Shown piece after piece: positions 46,781 to 58,886 of a stretch of 64,000 nucleotides of DNA. The notes beneath the pieces were generated by a model. It was not told the DNA's origin. It did no database searches and saw only the letters and a list, made by a program, of their open reading frames with translations. The position numbers and the translations under genes are program-made. This stretch comes from Papaver somniferum (Eukaryota; Streptophyta; Magnoliopsida; Ranunculales; Papaveraceae), in NCBI RefSeq assembly GCF_003573695.1, contig NC_039359.1:154248210-154312209 (forward strand). Direction: 5' to 3'. Each line of letters starts with the position of its first letter. Within the stretch, counting starts at the first letter, position 1.

Positions 46781-47590
46781 TCATTTGTATTATCATCCTC
46801 ATTATTTGCATCACCCAATACTTCCTTTGGTGCAGCTTTCTTTGCCTTGATTTGCATCTCCTTCAGTGTTTCGACACTATCAATTTCTTCTTGTTCATCT
46901 TCAACATCAGAAGGTAAAATCACATTGAGGAGAAAATTATGTTAAAATAGAAGAAGAATAAAGTGATAACTCAAAAAAAATTATGGGTATTCAGGATTAA
47001 AAAAATAAATTCAAAAAAAAAACAAAATCAAACACTGACAAATGAAGCTAATGATAAATCTCACCGGGTTTTTTCTGTTTCTTCTACTTCATTTTTCCTT
47101 TTTCATCTGAAGCATCAAGAACAAAAATTAAAATCGAAAATCAATAAAATCAAATGTACCGAATGCATGCAAGAATAAGATCGATTAAACTAGTTTTAGT
47201 ACCTAATTTCTTCTCTTTTGATTTCTGAAGACGTGTTTTTGTCGGTGTTTCATCCATTTCGGTTCTACTGAATTCTAGGGTTAATGTTTTTTAGAGTTTG
47301 AAATTGATTTTTAGGGTTTGATCAACTTCAATAATCAATCATCCGTTACAGTGTTTATGGAGGAATAGGAATAGAAAAACGGATGAAGAAAAAATGAGAA
47401 GAACGGATGAAGAAAAAATGAGAAGAAGAGAAAAGAAATGGTTCCGACCGTTTTTGGAAGTTAATAAAACCGTTGAAGGGTAATTGAGGAACTCTGCACG
47501 TTTTTAATGATTTTAAATAATGTTGGGCGCGACTGTAGGGAAAAGTAATTCTGGGCCTGGCGGTAAGGAAAAAAGAATTCTGGGCCTGCA

Positions 47591-47855
47591 CCTAAGTTCC
47601 CCATATATTGTTTACATATACAGATGGATGGGTTTAAAGATGGATGTATATTGTTTACATATACAGAGAGGTGTTCCCTATTTAGAGTTGGAAATATTCT
47701 TTAATAATTTGGTATACATATAAAGAGGTGTTCCCTATGGAAGTATTCTTATTCGGAGGTAACAAAATCTTTTCTCACAAGTTCTAATGTTCTTTCTCTC
47801 ATAAATACTACTACTTTATTTTGGTTGGTTAAAGTTCTCTATAGTTTCACCATTC
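47591..47855 (+). promoter_or_regulatory. Upstream region of the DUF295 gene with direct repeats
   Basis: TATTGTTTACATATACAGA occurs twice (about 47604 and 47648) and GAGGTGTTCCCTAT occurs twice (about 47667 and 47726). These lie within 250 bp of the ATG. No TATA box was fixed with certainty. Confidence 0.6.
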
Positions 47856-50302
47856 ATGGACAAGTTATCAGATGCAGAGAGAAGTGGATGTGGTAGTCCA
47901 CCTTGTCCCATGGTACACCCATGGCTTGTATTCCCATATGGAGAAAATGAGAAATTTCAAGTTTTTGTTGATCCGTTAAACCCTAGCAGTAACGCTTACC
48001 AAAAAAGGATACCGGAGATGCGTTATCATTTGTATCGTCAACCTCCTTCCGGTGAAGGATGGTTGATTATGTCAGCTTACGAAGAAAACAACTCAGGTTC
48101 TAAGTACTCCGATTGTTTTTTATGGAATATGGAAACAACAGATAAAATTCAACTACCTAGTCACTTTCATTGGATGATTAAGTATCGTTTGTATGATTAT
48201 GTGTTATACTCACCTCTGGGCAATAATAATATTTATGATTCCATTGTGTACTTCCTTTTTCTTGATGGAGATGACGAAGAAATTCCATCTCCTTACTTTC
48301 TACTGTACTGTCACCCTGGAGACAAAAATGGAGGCAACAAACTTTGCCAGGTTTTAAATTATGGGAGCTTTCAGGACTTTTTTGCTTAAAGGTAAGTTAT
48401 ACCTTGTTTCTTCTAACGGTCACGGTTTATTCGAGGTTGCCGTTAATGGTGATAAAACCGTTGTAAAGACAACTCCTTTCTGCAAGGCTGGCTTCAACTC
48501 ATCCGGAGGAAGAACATCATCACCATGCAAGGATTCGCGAACGAATATAATTGAGTCTGGGGATGAAGTATTGAAAGTTACAAGATACTACTATCATCCA
48601 TACAACCATGTAATGCAGATTGTTGGGTTAGAAGTTTTTAGGACGGATTTTTCGTTGATGGCCTGGAAGGAATTGAAAAGTTTGGATGATCATGTCCTCT
48701 TTTTAGACAGCGACCGTAATACTCCAGTGTGTACCTCCACAACAGTGTCTTGCTCTGCAAGAAAATTAGGGTTTACAAAGGGTTGCATTTTTTTTGTTCT
48801 GGAAAATGACAAAACGTTATACAAATTTGACATTGAGGATGGGAGTATTGGGTTTTCTTTACCTTGTCCTGACCTACCGACTTCATGGGTGACGCCTAGT
48901 TGGATGACTATCCGCAGGTAATTTAATTTGTCATGTGTGGTAAATTGAGATTGATAATATTATCATATGTATATACTTGTGTACCACCTATATTTAAATG
49001 TAGTTGCTTTCTTTAACGTATAGGGATCTTGACGGGAGAAGTACGCACCAGATTACAGGTAACGACGAAGAGGAAGGTACTATCATCAAGTCTGAAGAGG
49101 ACAGCAAAGCTAGCATAAACAACAATGACGATAGGAAGGAGATAATCATGAAGAACAGTGGGACAGAAATAGAGGAAGAATCAAGACATACGTCTTGGGG
49201 TAGTTTGAGTCAAGACAACTTGGAGTCTATTCCAGGTTATCTCCATCTACTGGATTACTTACATTTCCGTGCAGTTTGTAGAGAAAATCGACTCGCAACT
49301 ACAACAAAGATGAAACATAAGCAGTATACATCTTTATCTCCATGGATGATTTTCCTTAAAGCAAAGGATGGAGTTTACAATCTAGCAGAACCGATATATA
49401 ATGACAAGTTTTTCTTAAACGTGTCAGATACCTTCTTAGTAGATGCTACGATTCGTTTCTCAAAGGGTGGTTGGCTACTAATGACTAAAGCCAATACTAA
49501 AACTATATTCTTCTATAATCCCTTCACAAGAGCAATGATTCATCTTCCAGACTTACCTGATGATTTCCCGGTTTATATTCTCTCCGGCATGTCCTTCTCC
49601 TCTTTACCAACGTCTTCGGACTGTGTGATTATGGGCATTGCTGCTAACTGGGTCAAAGACATATATGCCTTGTCCATTATGCGGGGAGATGATTCTTGGA
49701 TCTCCACTGAAGTGGATAATACCACAGCCGAGGAGATGAAATGTGTTGACTTTGCACCTTCCAGGAATAATCCAGTGTTCTACAAGGGAGCTTTCTATTG
49801 CTTAGACTTCGATGGGAAATTAGGAGTCTTGGATAGAAGAGATTACACGTGGACAGTTCTGGACCTGCATGCACCTTGTGATTCCTTGAATCAGAATTTT
49901 CTGGTAGAATCCGAGGGAAACCTTTTAGGAGTATTTTTAAGCCATTCCAGGACTTGCGCCAAGGTTTTTAAAGTAGATATCGATAACAAACTTTGGGTTA
50001 AGGTTGAAAGCTTAAGAAAGTATATGTTGTTCGTCAGCAATACCTCTAGTCTGTCAGCAGTCGCTCCAAACAGTCGCATGGAGAATAAAATATACTTCCC
50101 AAGATTTCACGGCGATGACATTGTATATTATTCACTTGATACATGCCAGTATCGCACTTTTGGGAGTCAGCAGTATTCTGGACATGATTTCTATAGAACG
50201 AAGGAGCAGCTGTACAGCAGTTGGATCCAGCCGAACTGGTCTCATAACACAGATGAAGAACTTGTGTGGTGTTCATCAGTAGTTGAAAAAGTAGATAAGT
50301 AA
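47856..50302 (+). pseudogene. Two-module DUF295 / F-box-like gene with one frameshift
   Basis: Exon 1 47856-48917, GT-AG intron 48918-49023, exon 2 49024-50302; the phase (AG|G, Arg) fits. Exon 1 encodes a DUF295 module (WLVFPYGE...; LWNMETTDKIQLP; KGKLYLVSSNGHGLFEV; GFTKGCIFFVL). Exon 2 encodes an acidic linker, a degenerate F-box (DNLESIPGYLHLLDYLHFRA, VCR) and a second DUF295 module (FFYNPFTRAMIHLPDLP; NPVFYKGAFYCLDFDGKLGV; IYFPRF). F-box/DUF295 proteins are usually SCF adaptors. One lesion: a run of six T at about 48376-48381 shifts frame (5 T would restore it), ending the first frame at 48389. The rest is open to TAA at 50300. It could be an allele or an assembly error rather than a true pseudogene. 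Confidence 0.82.
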
Positions 50303-51648
50303 TCAGGATCTTCGTTGTGCTTGCAATGTTTCTTGTTTTTTCTGATTTATGTCAGATGTCTATGTTTTTTATTTATAAAACGTGAACTCTTGTGTTTCAA
50401 TTGGCTAGGCATTTCAGTTTGATCAGCCTTCCGAAAGCCAGAAACTGTTACTCATGCAAAAGAGTCGCAACTAAACTAGTTCAGGTCCAATCCGCATCTT
50501 GCAGAAACTATTATATATTGTATCTAGATACCCATAAATGAGCAAATTTCATAAATGAATCCGAGTTGCAGTCCTAGTAACCCTAAACTGAAGGTTAGAG
50601 TCGGATAAAATTTGAAAATCCTCGGAATAGCGCTAGCTCAAGGTGAAAAATGTGATAACCAAGAAATGTGGAGATAAAATTTTGTTGAGGTGGAAATACC
50701 AGTAGAGAATCCCATCCTGTACACGTTTCATGTTTGTTGTGTAAAGTCGGCCAGCCTAGAAAGATTTAAGGTCAGAGTAGGTTTTCTCAAGCTCATTAAA
50801 ATACTATTGATGTATTTGTGTCGCCGATCAAAGAAAACAATAAATGCATTTATACTTGTTAATGCACAAAAGCATGAACATCTATGGGAAAAAAAACAAA
50901 CTTGTTATCTGGCCACACGGCTAAACCCATAGCAGTGTTTATTAATAATTATTGAGCTAATTGCCCAATTTACAACCAAAGAACATATTTCCACTGGAAA
51001 CAAGTTGCAGATAACTTGATAGACGATGAAACTGTTCTCAGAATCATGATGTTCACGTATTTTACATTATAATTCCTGATTAAGGAAAGCTTTAGAATGC
51101 GATGAATTTGACTTAATGGACTAATCTATAACAAGCTCAGGTCAAAGCCATGACATGTTATTGCTAGGTTTGTTAAAAATAAAAAAGAGAGCCACATATA
51201 TGGTGGCACTGGCATGGTATGGGACATCTCGATCTGTAACTGAGTTCTCCAAAATGGCATGGTATTGTTCGAGAGTAATATACTGTAATTACCAAAAAAG
51301 AAAATGGCTTCAACCTAAAAAGAAACACATGTTACTATGGTACTTGTACATGTATGCTAATGGTGGATGTGGATTTAGCCTTGGTCATATCCGTATTTCC
51401 AATTCTACAGATTTATAGTATCATGTAGGATAAATATCATCCCTGTAGCTTGCGACAATGAGGACCTAGGAATATAATTCAATAATGAAAAATTAAATAC
51501 TATATCGATCCTTAAAAAATGAGACAGAGCGAGTGTTAAGTCAAGTCAATTGTATTGACAAAAATCTTTCTGTCACACGTTCTTGTCACGTGCGTTTATC
51601 CTTTTTCACTTTCTCTGTATAAAACTTTTCTGTTTTTGTTCTTTGTCC
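50303..51648. other. Intergenic, nothing recognised
   Basis: AT-rich sequence downstream of the DUF295 gene. Short frames at 50690-50932 and 51155-51418 lack any recognised motif. Confidence 0.45.
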
Positions 51649-52293
51649 TGTAAGACAATATTACAACACAGTTTCAATACAATATTGTAATGGCAGAAAA
51701 TCCCACAACTACACCCAATTAAGTGATAAGAACACAAAGTCTAAATCGTTGAGATAAACTTAAACATTAATGATATTATGCACCTCTTGACACTAGATAT
51801 GATCTTCACCCAAGCTTTATATTGAGAATATGATGTTCTTACAAATATCACAAAGATTCAAACATAAAACAATGGAGATGACAAGTAAAAGCTAAACTCA
51901 AATGGCTTCTTATCTCTCTTCTAGAAGTGGTTTTAGCTCTGCTACTTGACTGAATTCTTTTTCAACCTGCCTCTCTCTTCATTATTTGAACCTTTATATA
52001 GGCAAATACCATGGTAGAAGACAACTAGGTTCACGTGCAAAATCTCTGCTAACCGATCTCTATTCAATCTGTCTTATTCGCCAGGCTTTGGGGAGATGTC
52101 GTTGTCTTTCGCGTTGCTGCTTCGTGCTCTTCTCTATAGATATCGTGCTATGCATGTCGCATGGTTGTTCTTCGTGCTTCTTTCTCCTTATCGCATAATT
52201 ACTCTTCGCCTAATTTCTCTCTTTTTCGTGTTAATGGTTGTCTTAGTCAGGGCGAGGTTATGATTTAGCTCTGTGCGATATTTCGCCCCTACA
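51649..52293 (-). repeat. Putative 3' LTR of the Gypsy element
   Basis: Starts TGTAAGAC and ends CCCCTACA on plus (inverted TGTA/TACA). On minus a purine tract GAGAAGAGGCAAAA abuts its start, and TATATAAAGG lies at 51993-52000 in the same orientation. The second LTR was not found, so the boundaries are inferred. Confidence 0.6.
51993..52000 (-). promoter_or_regulatory. LTR TATA box (minus strand)
   Basis: Minus strand reads TGCCTATATAAAGG, a good plant TATA box, placed within the putative LTR in the orientation of gag. Confidence 0.6.
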
Positions 52294-52622
52294 TTTTGCC
52301 TCTTCTCGCGTTGTTCTTCTGTAAGTGGAATAACACGAGAATCCTTTGGTCGATGTTTCATATTTGGCTTTGCTTCTTCCTTTATCCGACATTTTTCCGG
52401 TTTTCCCGTGTGATTATTTCCACGTGCAGTGACTCCTCATTTTCTTGATTGACACATCTAGGTTTTATGTTGACCGGCTACGGTTATAGCCGGTTCGCCT
52501 ATCTTAATAAATACTTCTGGAGAGAGAAACTTGTCTTCATCTTCTTTATTTCATTCCTTCTCCTTTTCTGCTCTAAAAGGACTTGTCTCTGCGGAATTTG
52601 TTCATTTGTAAGATTTATCAGT
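52294..52622 (+). promoter_or_regulatory. Probable promoter of the antisense gene
   Basis: Between the LTR and the plus-strand ATG. Contains CTTAATAAATACTTC near 52503, a plausible TATA region about 110 bp upstream of the ATG, and CCACGTGCAG (G-box core) near 52420. Confidence 0.4.
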
Positions 52623-54725
52623 ATGTCAAGCCAATCTTCAATTCCCTCTTCCAACGAATCGTCTCCTTGGTATGTTTGTATTTGTTTGGATTTTGGTGAT
52701 CCACTGAGTTGCTTGACTTTTACATATCTCTGTTATTTATTATTTTGTTGTCTGTTGTTGTTAGTGTTCTTGATTTTTATCTTTATTTTGGTATTCCCAT
52801 ACTTCTATCTGCTATCTCAGACCCACTCTGCCAAAGCCTCCGGTTAACCCCGCTGTTGATCGGGAAAAGGTTGCGAAGAATAGTTCCTGTAAGCGGAAAC
52901 TTTCGCCTGGTAGAGAGGATCCTTCGTACTAGAGAAGAGGTTCGCGTAGCGGAACTCTTGTTCACGTTGTTAGTCCTTTAACTTTGATGCTCGTCACGCC
53001 GTCAAAAGGCGAGATGACAACCAGTCTTTCTCTTCGATCACTTTCTTCGCTTGCTCCTGACCATGCTCCAGAGGAGTCTACTGTGGTTTGTGCTAATCCT
53101 AGTGTTGTTGTCGCAAAAGAGGAACAGGTTGTTCCGGCCAGTACTGCTGCTGAAGATTCTCAATGGTCGGATTTAATATCTATTGCTCCAGGTTTGTCAC
53201 CTCAAAGGACTGGTGTTGAGTCTCCCCAACTCTCCAAGCGTGATAAGCGCACTGTCATTGCCTCAGAGGTTAGTTCTTTTCCATTTGTATTTGCTTCTTA
53301 CTTCATTTTATTTAGTTCTGATGCTCTTGGGTTTTGTAGGAATTTCCTCGTCGTTTGCTTGAGGTTGAAGAATTATCCAAGGCTGAGGAGGTTATTGATG
53401 ATTTGAAGAAGCAATTATCCGAGCTATCTTCTGGGGAGAATGAAGTTACTAATCTCTGTGCAAAAAATGAAGAGCTTAGAGGTAAGACTCTTTATGACGT
53501 TATGATTCCTTGCACACTTTGCTTTCACACTATCCCTTTTGATTCTAGATCATTCGCACTTAAGCTTTAAACCGAAAACGTACGTCCGAGCGATATGAGT
53601 TTGAATTTGTCGCGAATGATGCTCATGGCGAGTGCGATGCCCTTAAAGCTAAAATTTCCCAATTGGAGGGTGATCGTTTGAGTCTACGCGATCGGGTAAC
53701 AGGTCTTCAAATAGACAATTATGGTTGGCATGCTCTTTCGGATCAACATTGTTCCTTATCTGGTCAGCTTGTTAAGGCTCTAGAAGTGTCTAATATGTTG
53801 AACCGCGCTCTTCTTGATGAGAATTGCACCTTATCCGATGACAATCGCTGTCTAAAGAATAACAAGCTTTTTTTTATAATGCATATTATAGGCTTTCTAG
53901 GGATCGTAATTTGTGAGGGAGTTATCTTCAGTTTCAAAAGGGTATATCAAATGATCTGTCGTCAAAGTTAGCGAAATTGTCGAAGGAGAAGGATGAAGTC
54001 TGTCAGAGCAGAGACCAAGATTTAGAAGATCTTCAGTTATCTCAAAGTGCTAACCATCGTTTTGTTATTTCACATGATCCTCGTGTAGTTTTTTCGCGAA
54101 GCAAAGGTAGTCGCGGAGCCTGCTATAATTATTTCCTTAGTCTTGTCTTTCCCTTTAAGTTCTATCGTTTTGACATCTCTTTCCCGTAGAGGAAGTAGTC
54201 TCTCTAAAGAAAAAGCTGGCGTCTTCTCAAGGAAGCTTAACCAAAGCTCTTAAGGAGCGAGATTCCGCATCTCGGCAGTTCTATGCGTCTTCCCGTCTAG
54301 TAGCTGAAGTCTCGCAGGAACGTGATGACTTAAGGAAAGCTAAGGAAGAGATGGAACATTCTATTTGATTCTGAATCAGGAGTATCAATCTTTCGCGGAA
54401 GAGGCCAAAAGGAAGTATTCCAAGTCATTCCAGCGTCGTGTGAGTGAGGAGAAAGCATAATATGTCGTGCAAGGTGTATCCTCAAGTTCCTGTGAGTGAC
54501 GATGAAGAAGAGGAGGTCCCATTCGAGAAAGAAGATGGGGCGAATGATGTGATGTCTGGTCCCTCGAATGATATCAGTGGTGAGGGAAAGGGGGATCTTT
54601 TTCGGGTTGGTGAGGATGTTTTGAATCAGCAGGTCACTGGCGGTGTTGATACCTCAGTTCAAGGTGCCTCTGTGTCCGAGATTGCGAACCCCTTTGTGGT
54701 TGTATGTGACGTTGCTCCTTTATAG
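52623..54725 (+). pseudogene. Coiled-coil additional ORF, antisense to the Gypsy element
   Basis: Multi-exon reading on plus: ATG at 52623 (MSSQSSIPSSNESSP) with donor at 52670; exon from about 52821 to 53269; exon from 53340 (EFPRRLLEVEELSKAEEVID...) with donor at 53481; then exons to about 54725. Long heptad-rich coiled coils (DLKKQLSELSS; ISQLEGDRLSLRDRV; KALKERDSASRQF) are followed by an acidic Val/Gly/Ser tail. Stops in the joined reading (TGA at the first junction, TAG near 52932 and later ones) show decay. Similar coiled-coil proteins are encoded by plant Gypsy elements; their function is unclear. Exon borders are approximate. Confidence 0.6.
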
Positions 54726-55768
54726 ATTTTGTCTCTGTGGTTGTAATTTAACTTACTCATGGTTCTGGGTGCTCCCAAGCTTGGAGGGGGAGAAATTTGA
54801 CTTGCGTTTTTAGTTAGAACAAATAATTCATCTATTTTTATCATATTTCTAAGTGTTTTGACCAAGGAGGTGGGAAGCACGCATGTTTTGGTATTCCCAT
54901 ACTTGCCTCTGCTTGCCACCTTCGAGGGAGTTTTCTCATGCGAATGCTATATGAGCGAGCCTAATCACACTTATTGACCATATCTCTTCCTAAGGTTAGA
55001 TGTGAAGTAGGTATTTAGTTTTTCTCGTGCTTTTGGCATATGTATGCGAAATAGATCTTTATTATTTGTATTGTATGGTATTCGGGAGAGCATGCTGGTG
55101 TAAATATTCAATTATTTCTTATCATGCTTTAGTTATTAGAATATTTAAATCTGTAGATTAGGTAAACTTAGATCGGGAGGAGTGCAGTTCCTTCCTTCCT
55201 AAGCGTATCTTCTCCATGCCTCACCTTTCATTCGCGTTCCTTAGATGGCTTGCATTTGTGTGAACTTTATATGTCTTAAGACTCTTAACTGCCTCCTAAG
55301 TAAGATCTTACTGCCTTCCCCCACATAGAACTTTAAAGGACTTATGGTCGCCTTGGGTAGGGTCTTCCACCTGTTGGGCGACGAAATCTCAGTTCCATGT
55401 GCTCTTGCGAGTCATTGGCCATCGATCTCTCCTTAACTGTGTTAGTATTGTTACCTCCTCAGGTTATTTCTGCAACAATGTACTCCCGTGAGTAGAAATC
55501 CCCAGTAAATTGTGGTCTTTGACACAATTCAGCTCCCTAGTGGAGGGTGTCGTCCATTTATATTCCCCCTGAATCTCCCATTCAAGGAAGTCACCCCTAA
55601 CCATTTCAGTTGGGCCCCTCTCATCCAGTTATGCAACGACCAGTGTTGTCGCAATCCCATGCTTTTCGCCTAAGTGGCTTAATAGGCATGAGATCACACC
55701 CTAAGTGGGGTTTCTTTGGACCGAGTATATCACATTCCAGGCCTTCTTCTAACTCCACTGGTTTGTTT
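54726..55768. other. Non-coding part of the Gypsy element left of the CACTA insertion
   Basis: No gene seen. At 54886-54905 GGTATTCCCATACTTG.CTCTGC resembles 52790-52810, a small repeat. The last three bases TTT are the CACTA target duplication. Confidence 0.5.
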
Positions 55769-55788
55769 CACTACACCATTTTAAGGGA

Positions 55789-55930
55789 TTTGCAACCCAG
55801 ATTTGCAACGGCACTATTTCCGTTACGAAACTGCTGTTGCTAATCTCCGTTGCTAATTCTTCGCAACATCTAAAATCTGTTGCGAATTTTGCAACCCCGA
55901 CGGCAAGTTGCGAATTGCAACTGTGGGCTC
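55789..55930. repeat. Left subterminal repeats of the CACTA element
   Basis: At least eight short copies of (T)TGCAAC / GTTGC(G/T)AA in both orientations within 140 bp, the usual layout of CACTA transposase-binding sites. Confidence 0.8.
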
Positions 55931-56269
55931 AAGCGTGCGAAGTGCGCGTGTGGTCAGTAACACTGGGACTACTTTTTACGCCCAAGTCAACATCCTGTCA
56001 AGTCTTCATTTTTATTTTTCCACCCTTCACCCATATTTACCTATATTTTTCATTATCGAGTTTATCTTCTTTTCAAGTGTATTGTAAAATGGGGCATGTA
56101 TATGGAAATGTGCAGTTTTTTGCAACTTCATTTCAATTGTTAGTCGACACTTGAGATAACAGCATCAAGAGCGACACATTTGTTAATCGGTATTTCGCTT
56201 CGTGCATCTACTGACTGGAACAAAACGCTGCCAGATATTGACTGAAGTTTCTTCTTTGTTGCTTAACAG

Positions 56270-57860
56270 GTTCTTAGGTTTGAGAGGTTTACGTGGACCA
56301 AAGCATCTTCAAAACTTTACTTGTTGCCAAATAGTCTTCCGTTGAAGATCCCTGCGTGCAAGGGACATCGTATGGTAAAAAATTATTTTCAGCTGCTAAT
56401 CTACAAGTACAGTGTTGACTGTTTAAACCATCATGAAAATGTTATGAGCTGTTCATTGCATGTCAGAAAATAAAAAAATAGGCTATGGAATTGCATTGTA
56501 AACTTTGTCGTTTTGTTTGGCTCAAGTAGGTACCTTGGGGGAAAAAAGCACTAACGGTTGGAGGTAAAACTGACCCAGCAAACGACAGGATTTCAGGTTT
56601 GGGTTTCTTCTGTTTGTCAACCTCTGTAGCTCTGGATCATTATGTTTTCGCTGCAACTTATATAATGTTGTCTTCTTGGCTTTCCAGTATGGGCATTTGA
56701 TATAGAAACGGAATGCTGGTCACTTATGGAAGCCGGAGGGGAAGTTCCGGTAATGTTTCAAACTTTTATCCTTACGAACTTTTTGGTGATACATTATCTA
56801 AGACATATGCCAATACTTGCTTTTGTAATCTTTTATTTGAACTGTTCGATTAAACCACATTTCAGGTTTCTCGCAGCGGTCACAGTGTAACCAGAGCTGG
56901 TTCAGTTTTGATCCTCTTCAGGGGTGAAGATGCTAAAGGAAGAAAATTGAATGATATACATATGTTCGATCTCAAGTCTTTGATGTGGCTTCCTCTGCAC
57001 TACACGTAAGTTGTTTGAGCCTGTAAAACAACCAAGCCTTTAGTCTTAAACAAGTTGGGTAGGCTTGTTTAAGCTTGTAAAACCCATTACTAATTTCTCA
57101 GGAAAATTACTGACCGCCAAGCAACTCTAGATCTTATGCATGTTATTAAGTTACCCATAATGTTACAAGAATTAGTCAGTTATCAACTTAACCGAGGTTC
57201 TATAAACGTGGATATGTTTGTATTTGTCAACAGAAGGAGTAGACCGTCTCCAAGATCCAATCACGTGGCTGCCCTCTATGATGACAGAATCCTTTTCATT
57301 TTTGAAGGTTCATCAAAATCAAGGACTCTGAATGATTTGTACTCTCTTGATTTTGAAACGGTATTTAAATTTCAACACTAATTGAGGCCAGTGTGCATAG
57401 TCAATTTGTTTCTTAATATATGCTAGGTTGAATCTTATTTAGCCAGATTAAACTCATTTATTACAATTTTTCTTCTCAGATGATATGGACAAGAATTAAG
57501 CTTCGTGGATTCCATCCTTCACCTAGAGCTGGTAGCTGTGGAATTGTATGTGGGAATAAATGGTACATTGCCGGAGGGGGAAACAAGAAAAAAAGTATAT
57601 CTTGAACACTTCCCATTGCATTTGCATTTTTCTGCTTGGACTAGTTTTAAGCATGAGTATGTTTTAAGCATTTTTGTGAAGATTTACATAAAGATGACAA
57701 AGGCTCTTAGTCGCTACCATGGCTTCCACTTGTTTTAGAGTTTGAATTTGTAATCTTGTTTTACAGGGCATGTGGATACATTGGTCCTTGATGTCCTAAA
57801 ACTCGAGTGGTCAGTAGCTGTGGCATCATCTCCATCTTCGGTAACTTCCCCCAAAGTGAG
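56270..57860 (+). pseudogene. Captured fragment of a kelch-repeat gene, introns retained
   Basis: Exons 56270-56374, 56530-56596, 56688-56749, 56866-57005, 57234-57360, 57480-57594 and 57767 to about 57860 join in frame with GT-AG borders. Joined, they give successive kelch blades: FTWTKASSKLYLLPNSLPLK; VPWGKKALTVGGKTDPANDR; VWAFDIETECWSLM; SRSGHSVTRAGSVLILFRGE; NDIHMFDLKSLMW; SPRSNHVAALYDDRILFIFE; NDLYSLDFET; SPRAGSCGIVCGNKWYIAGG; HVDTLVLDVLKLEWS. This resembles plant kelch proteins of the acyl-CoA-binding-protein/galactose-oxidase-like type. Both gene ends are missing and no start codon heads the first exon, so it is a gene fragment carried by the transposon. No internal stop is visible in the joined exons, so capture may be recent. 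F instead of G in two GG motifs (LFRGE, FEGSS) is unusual. Confidence 0.82.
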
Positions 57861-58239
57861 TTGGGTGACTATGTGCAGACATTATATAGAGATCAAGTAT
57901 TTTTTCAAATTAAACACTTCTTTGTCATGATCACTCACTGTTGTTAAGACTGTGTTATGTAATAGAATATGAGAACAATTATTAATATTGGTTTTGAAAT
58001 CTGAAGTAAACTGTATTGATTTTTTCGCTTATCATTGTAAGTTTTAGACTATTGAAGTAATGATAATTTTTGTTAGATGTATCACTTTTGTGTTCAGTTG
58101 TTAGAGATGTTGAGTTAACATATAAGATTGAGAAACAAAATTGTATGAGCCGTGGCTTAGTAATGAAGATGTGGCTTAGAATCAAAGCCACGGATTTCTT
58201 TTAAGCCATGGCTTCATTCTGAGCCTTTTCTTTCCGTTC

Positions 58240-58440
58240 CTAAAAAAGTTTAGCAACGCCAGAATTCGGTTGCGAATAAACAATGTAGGAACGGCAACGT
58301 CCGTTGCGAATCCCCGTTGCTGACCAAGAGTCGCAACAGAGCTTATGCCATTGCGAATAATTGCAACACGTTGTTTTGCAACAGGGATCTACCGTTGCGA
58401 CCCCAGTCAGCAACAGTCAGGGCCCATTGCTAATCCTTAA
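58240..58440. repeat. Right subterminal repeats of the CACTA element
   Basis: About twelve copies of GTTGCGAA, CCGTTGC, GCAACG and GCAACAG in both orientations within 200 bp, mirroring the left end. Confidence 0.85.
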
Positions 58441-58453
58441 AAATGGTGTGGTG

Positions 58454-58886
58454 TTTTTACCCCCCATACCGGAGATCTTATTCGCTGAGTGGTTCGTTCT
58501 CAGTGGCCTCCAGTGCATGGGCTTTTCTTTCACCCCCAATAAGTAACTTCCCCAGGATACACCAGCTATGACGCGCGTTAGGGCTTATGGTCGCCTCTTA
58601 CACACTGTGCAGTCGCACAGTTTGTGTAACTAAGTTGACACGCCACAACTGTAGTCCCAGCCTCCCTAAGTAGAGGTTTTAATAGTATCTTGTTGCCCCC
58701 TATTGAGGTCTTACGAGAAATTTTTGTAACTTTGTCGTGTAGCTTTCGTTTCGCCTTTGGCTTGCTCGCTTGCTTATCAAAAGAACTTGCTTCATATTTG
58801 TGTCTCTTTGAATTGATACATATCTTGTTTTCTTTATTATATCATTTTGTCATGGTGCTTAATGGCATATTTGATTGCCTCCATCT
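58454..58886. other. Gypsy sequence right of the CACTA insertion
   Basis: Continues the host element across the insertion. No gene recognised on either strand. Confidence 0.45.

Larger units (their letters stand above)
41095..47257 (-). pseudogene. Ulp1-like cysteine protease (C48) gene of MULE 2, disrupted
   Basis: Exons read on minus include 47203-47257 (ATG at 47257), 47065-47106, 46770-46898, one beginning 45671 (its duplicate begins 46266) and running to about 44930, about 44690-44830, 43729-44080, 43170-43730, about 42457-42850, about 41904-42125 and 41095-41700. The last exon holds the C48 domain: catalytic His in THWTLLEYD, Asn in YYNSV where Asp is usual, Gln and Cys in EQGHHPDCLIFVCYY. 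The middle is Lys/Glu/Gln-rich. In-frame stops occur in exon 2 (TAG) and in the exon from 45671 (near 45571, 45283 and 45043). Ulp1 enzymes cleave SUMO; here a transposon copy, dead as written. Confidence 0.82.
36797..47590. mobile_element. MULE 2: Kaonashi-like Mutator element with Ulp1 gene (approximate ends)
   Basis: Contains a MURA-type transposase pseudogene (plus) and an Ulp1/C48 peptidase pseudogene (minus), convergently arranged, with TGCATAA palindromes in all spacers. This gene pair is known from plant KAONASHI (KI) MULEs. The only inverted pair I found at the borders is TGCAGGCCCAGA (36797-36808) and its complement at 47579-47590. That is short, and no target duplication supports it, so the true ends may lie up to about 100 bp away. 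Confidence 0.7.
55769..58453 (+). mobile_element. CACTA element carrying a captured kelch gene, 2.7 kb
   Basis: Left end CACTACACCATTTTAAGG and inverted right end CACCACACCATTTTTAAGG form a terminal repeat. TTT flanks both sides (55766-55768 and 58454-58456), the 3-bp target of CACTA elements. Subterminal zones are packed with TTGCAACGG/CCGTTGC motifs. No transposase is present; the interior is a host-type gene fragment with introns. It is inserted in the Gypsy element, so it is the younger of the two. Confidence 0.9.
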
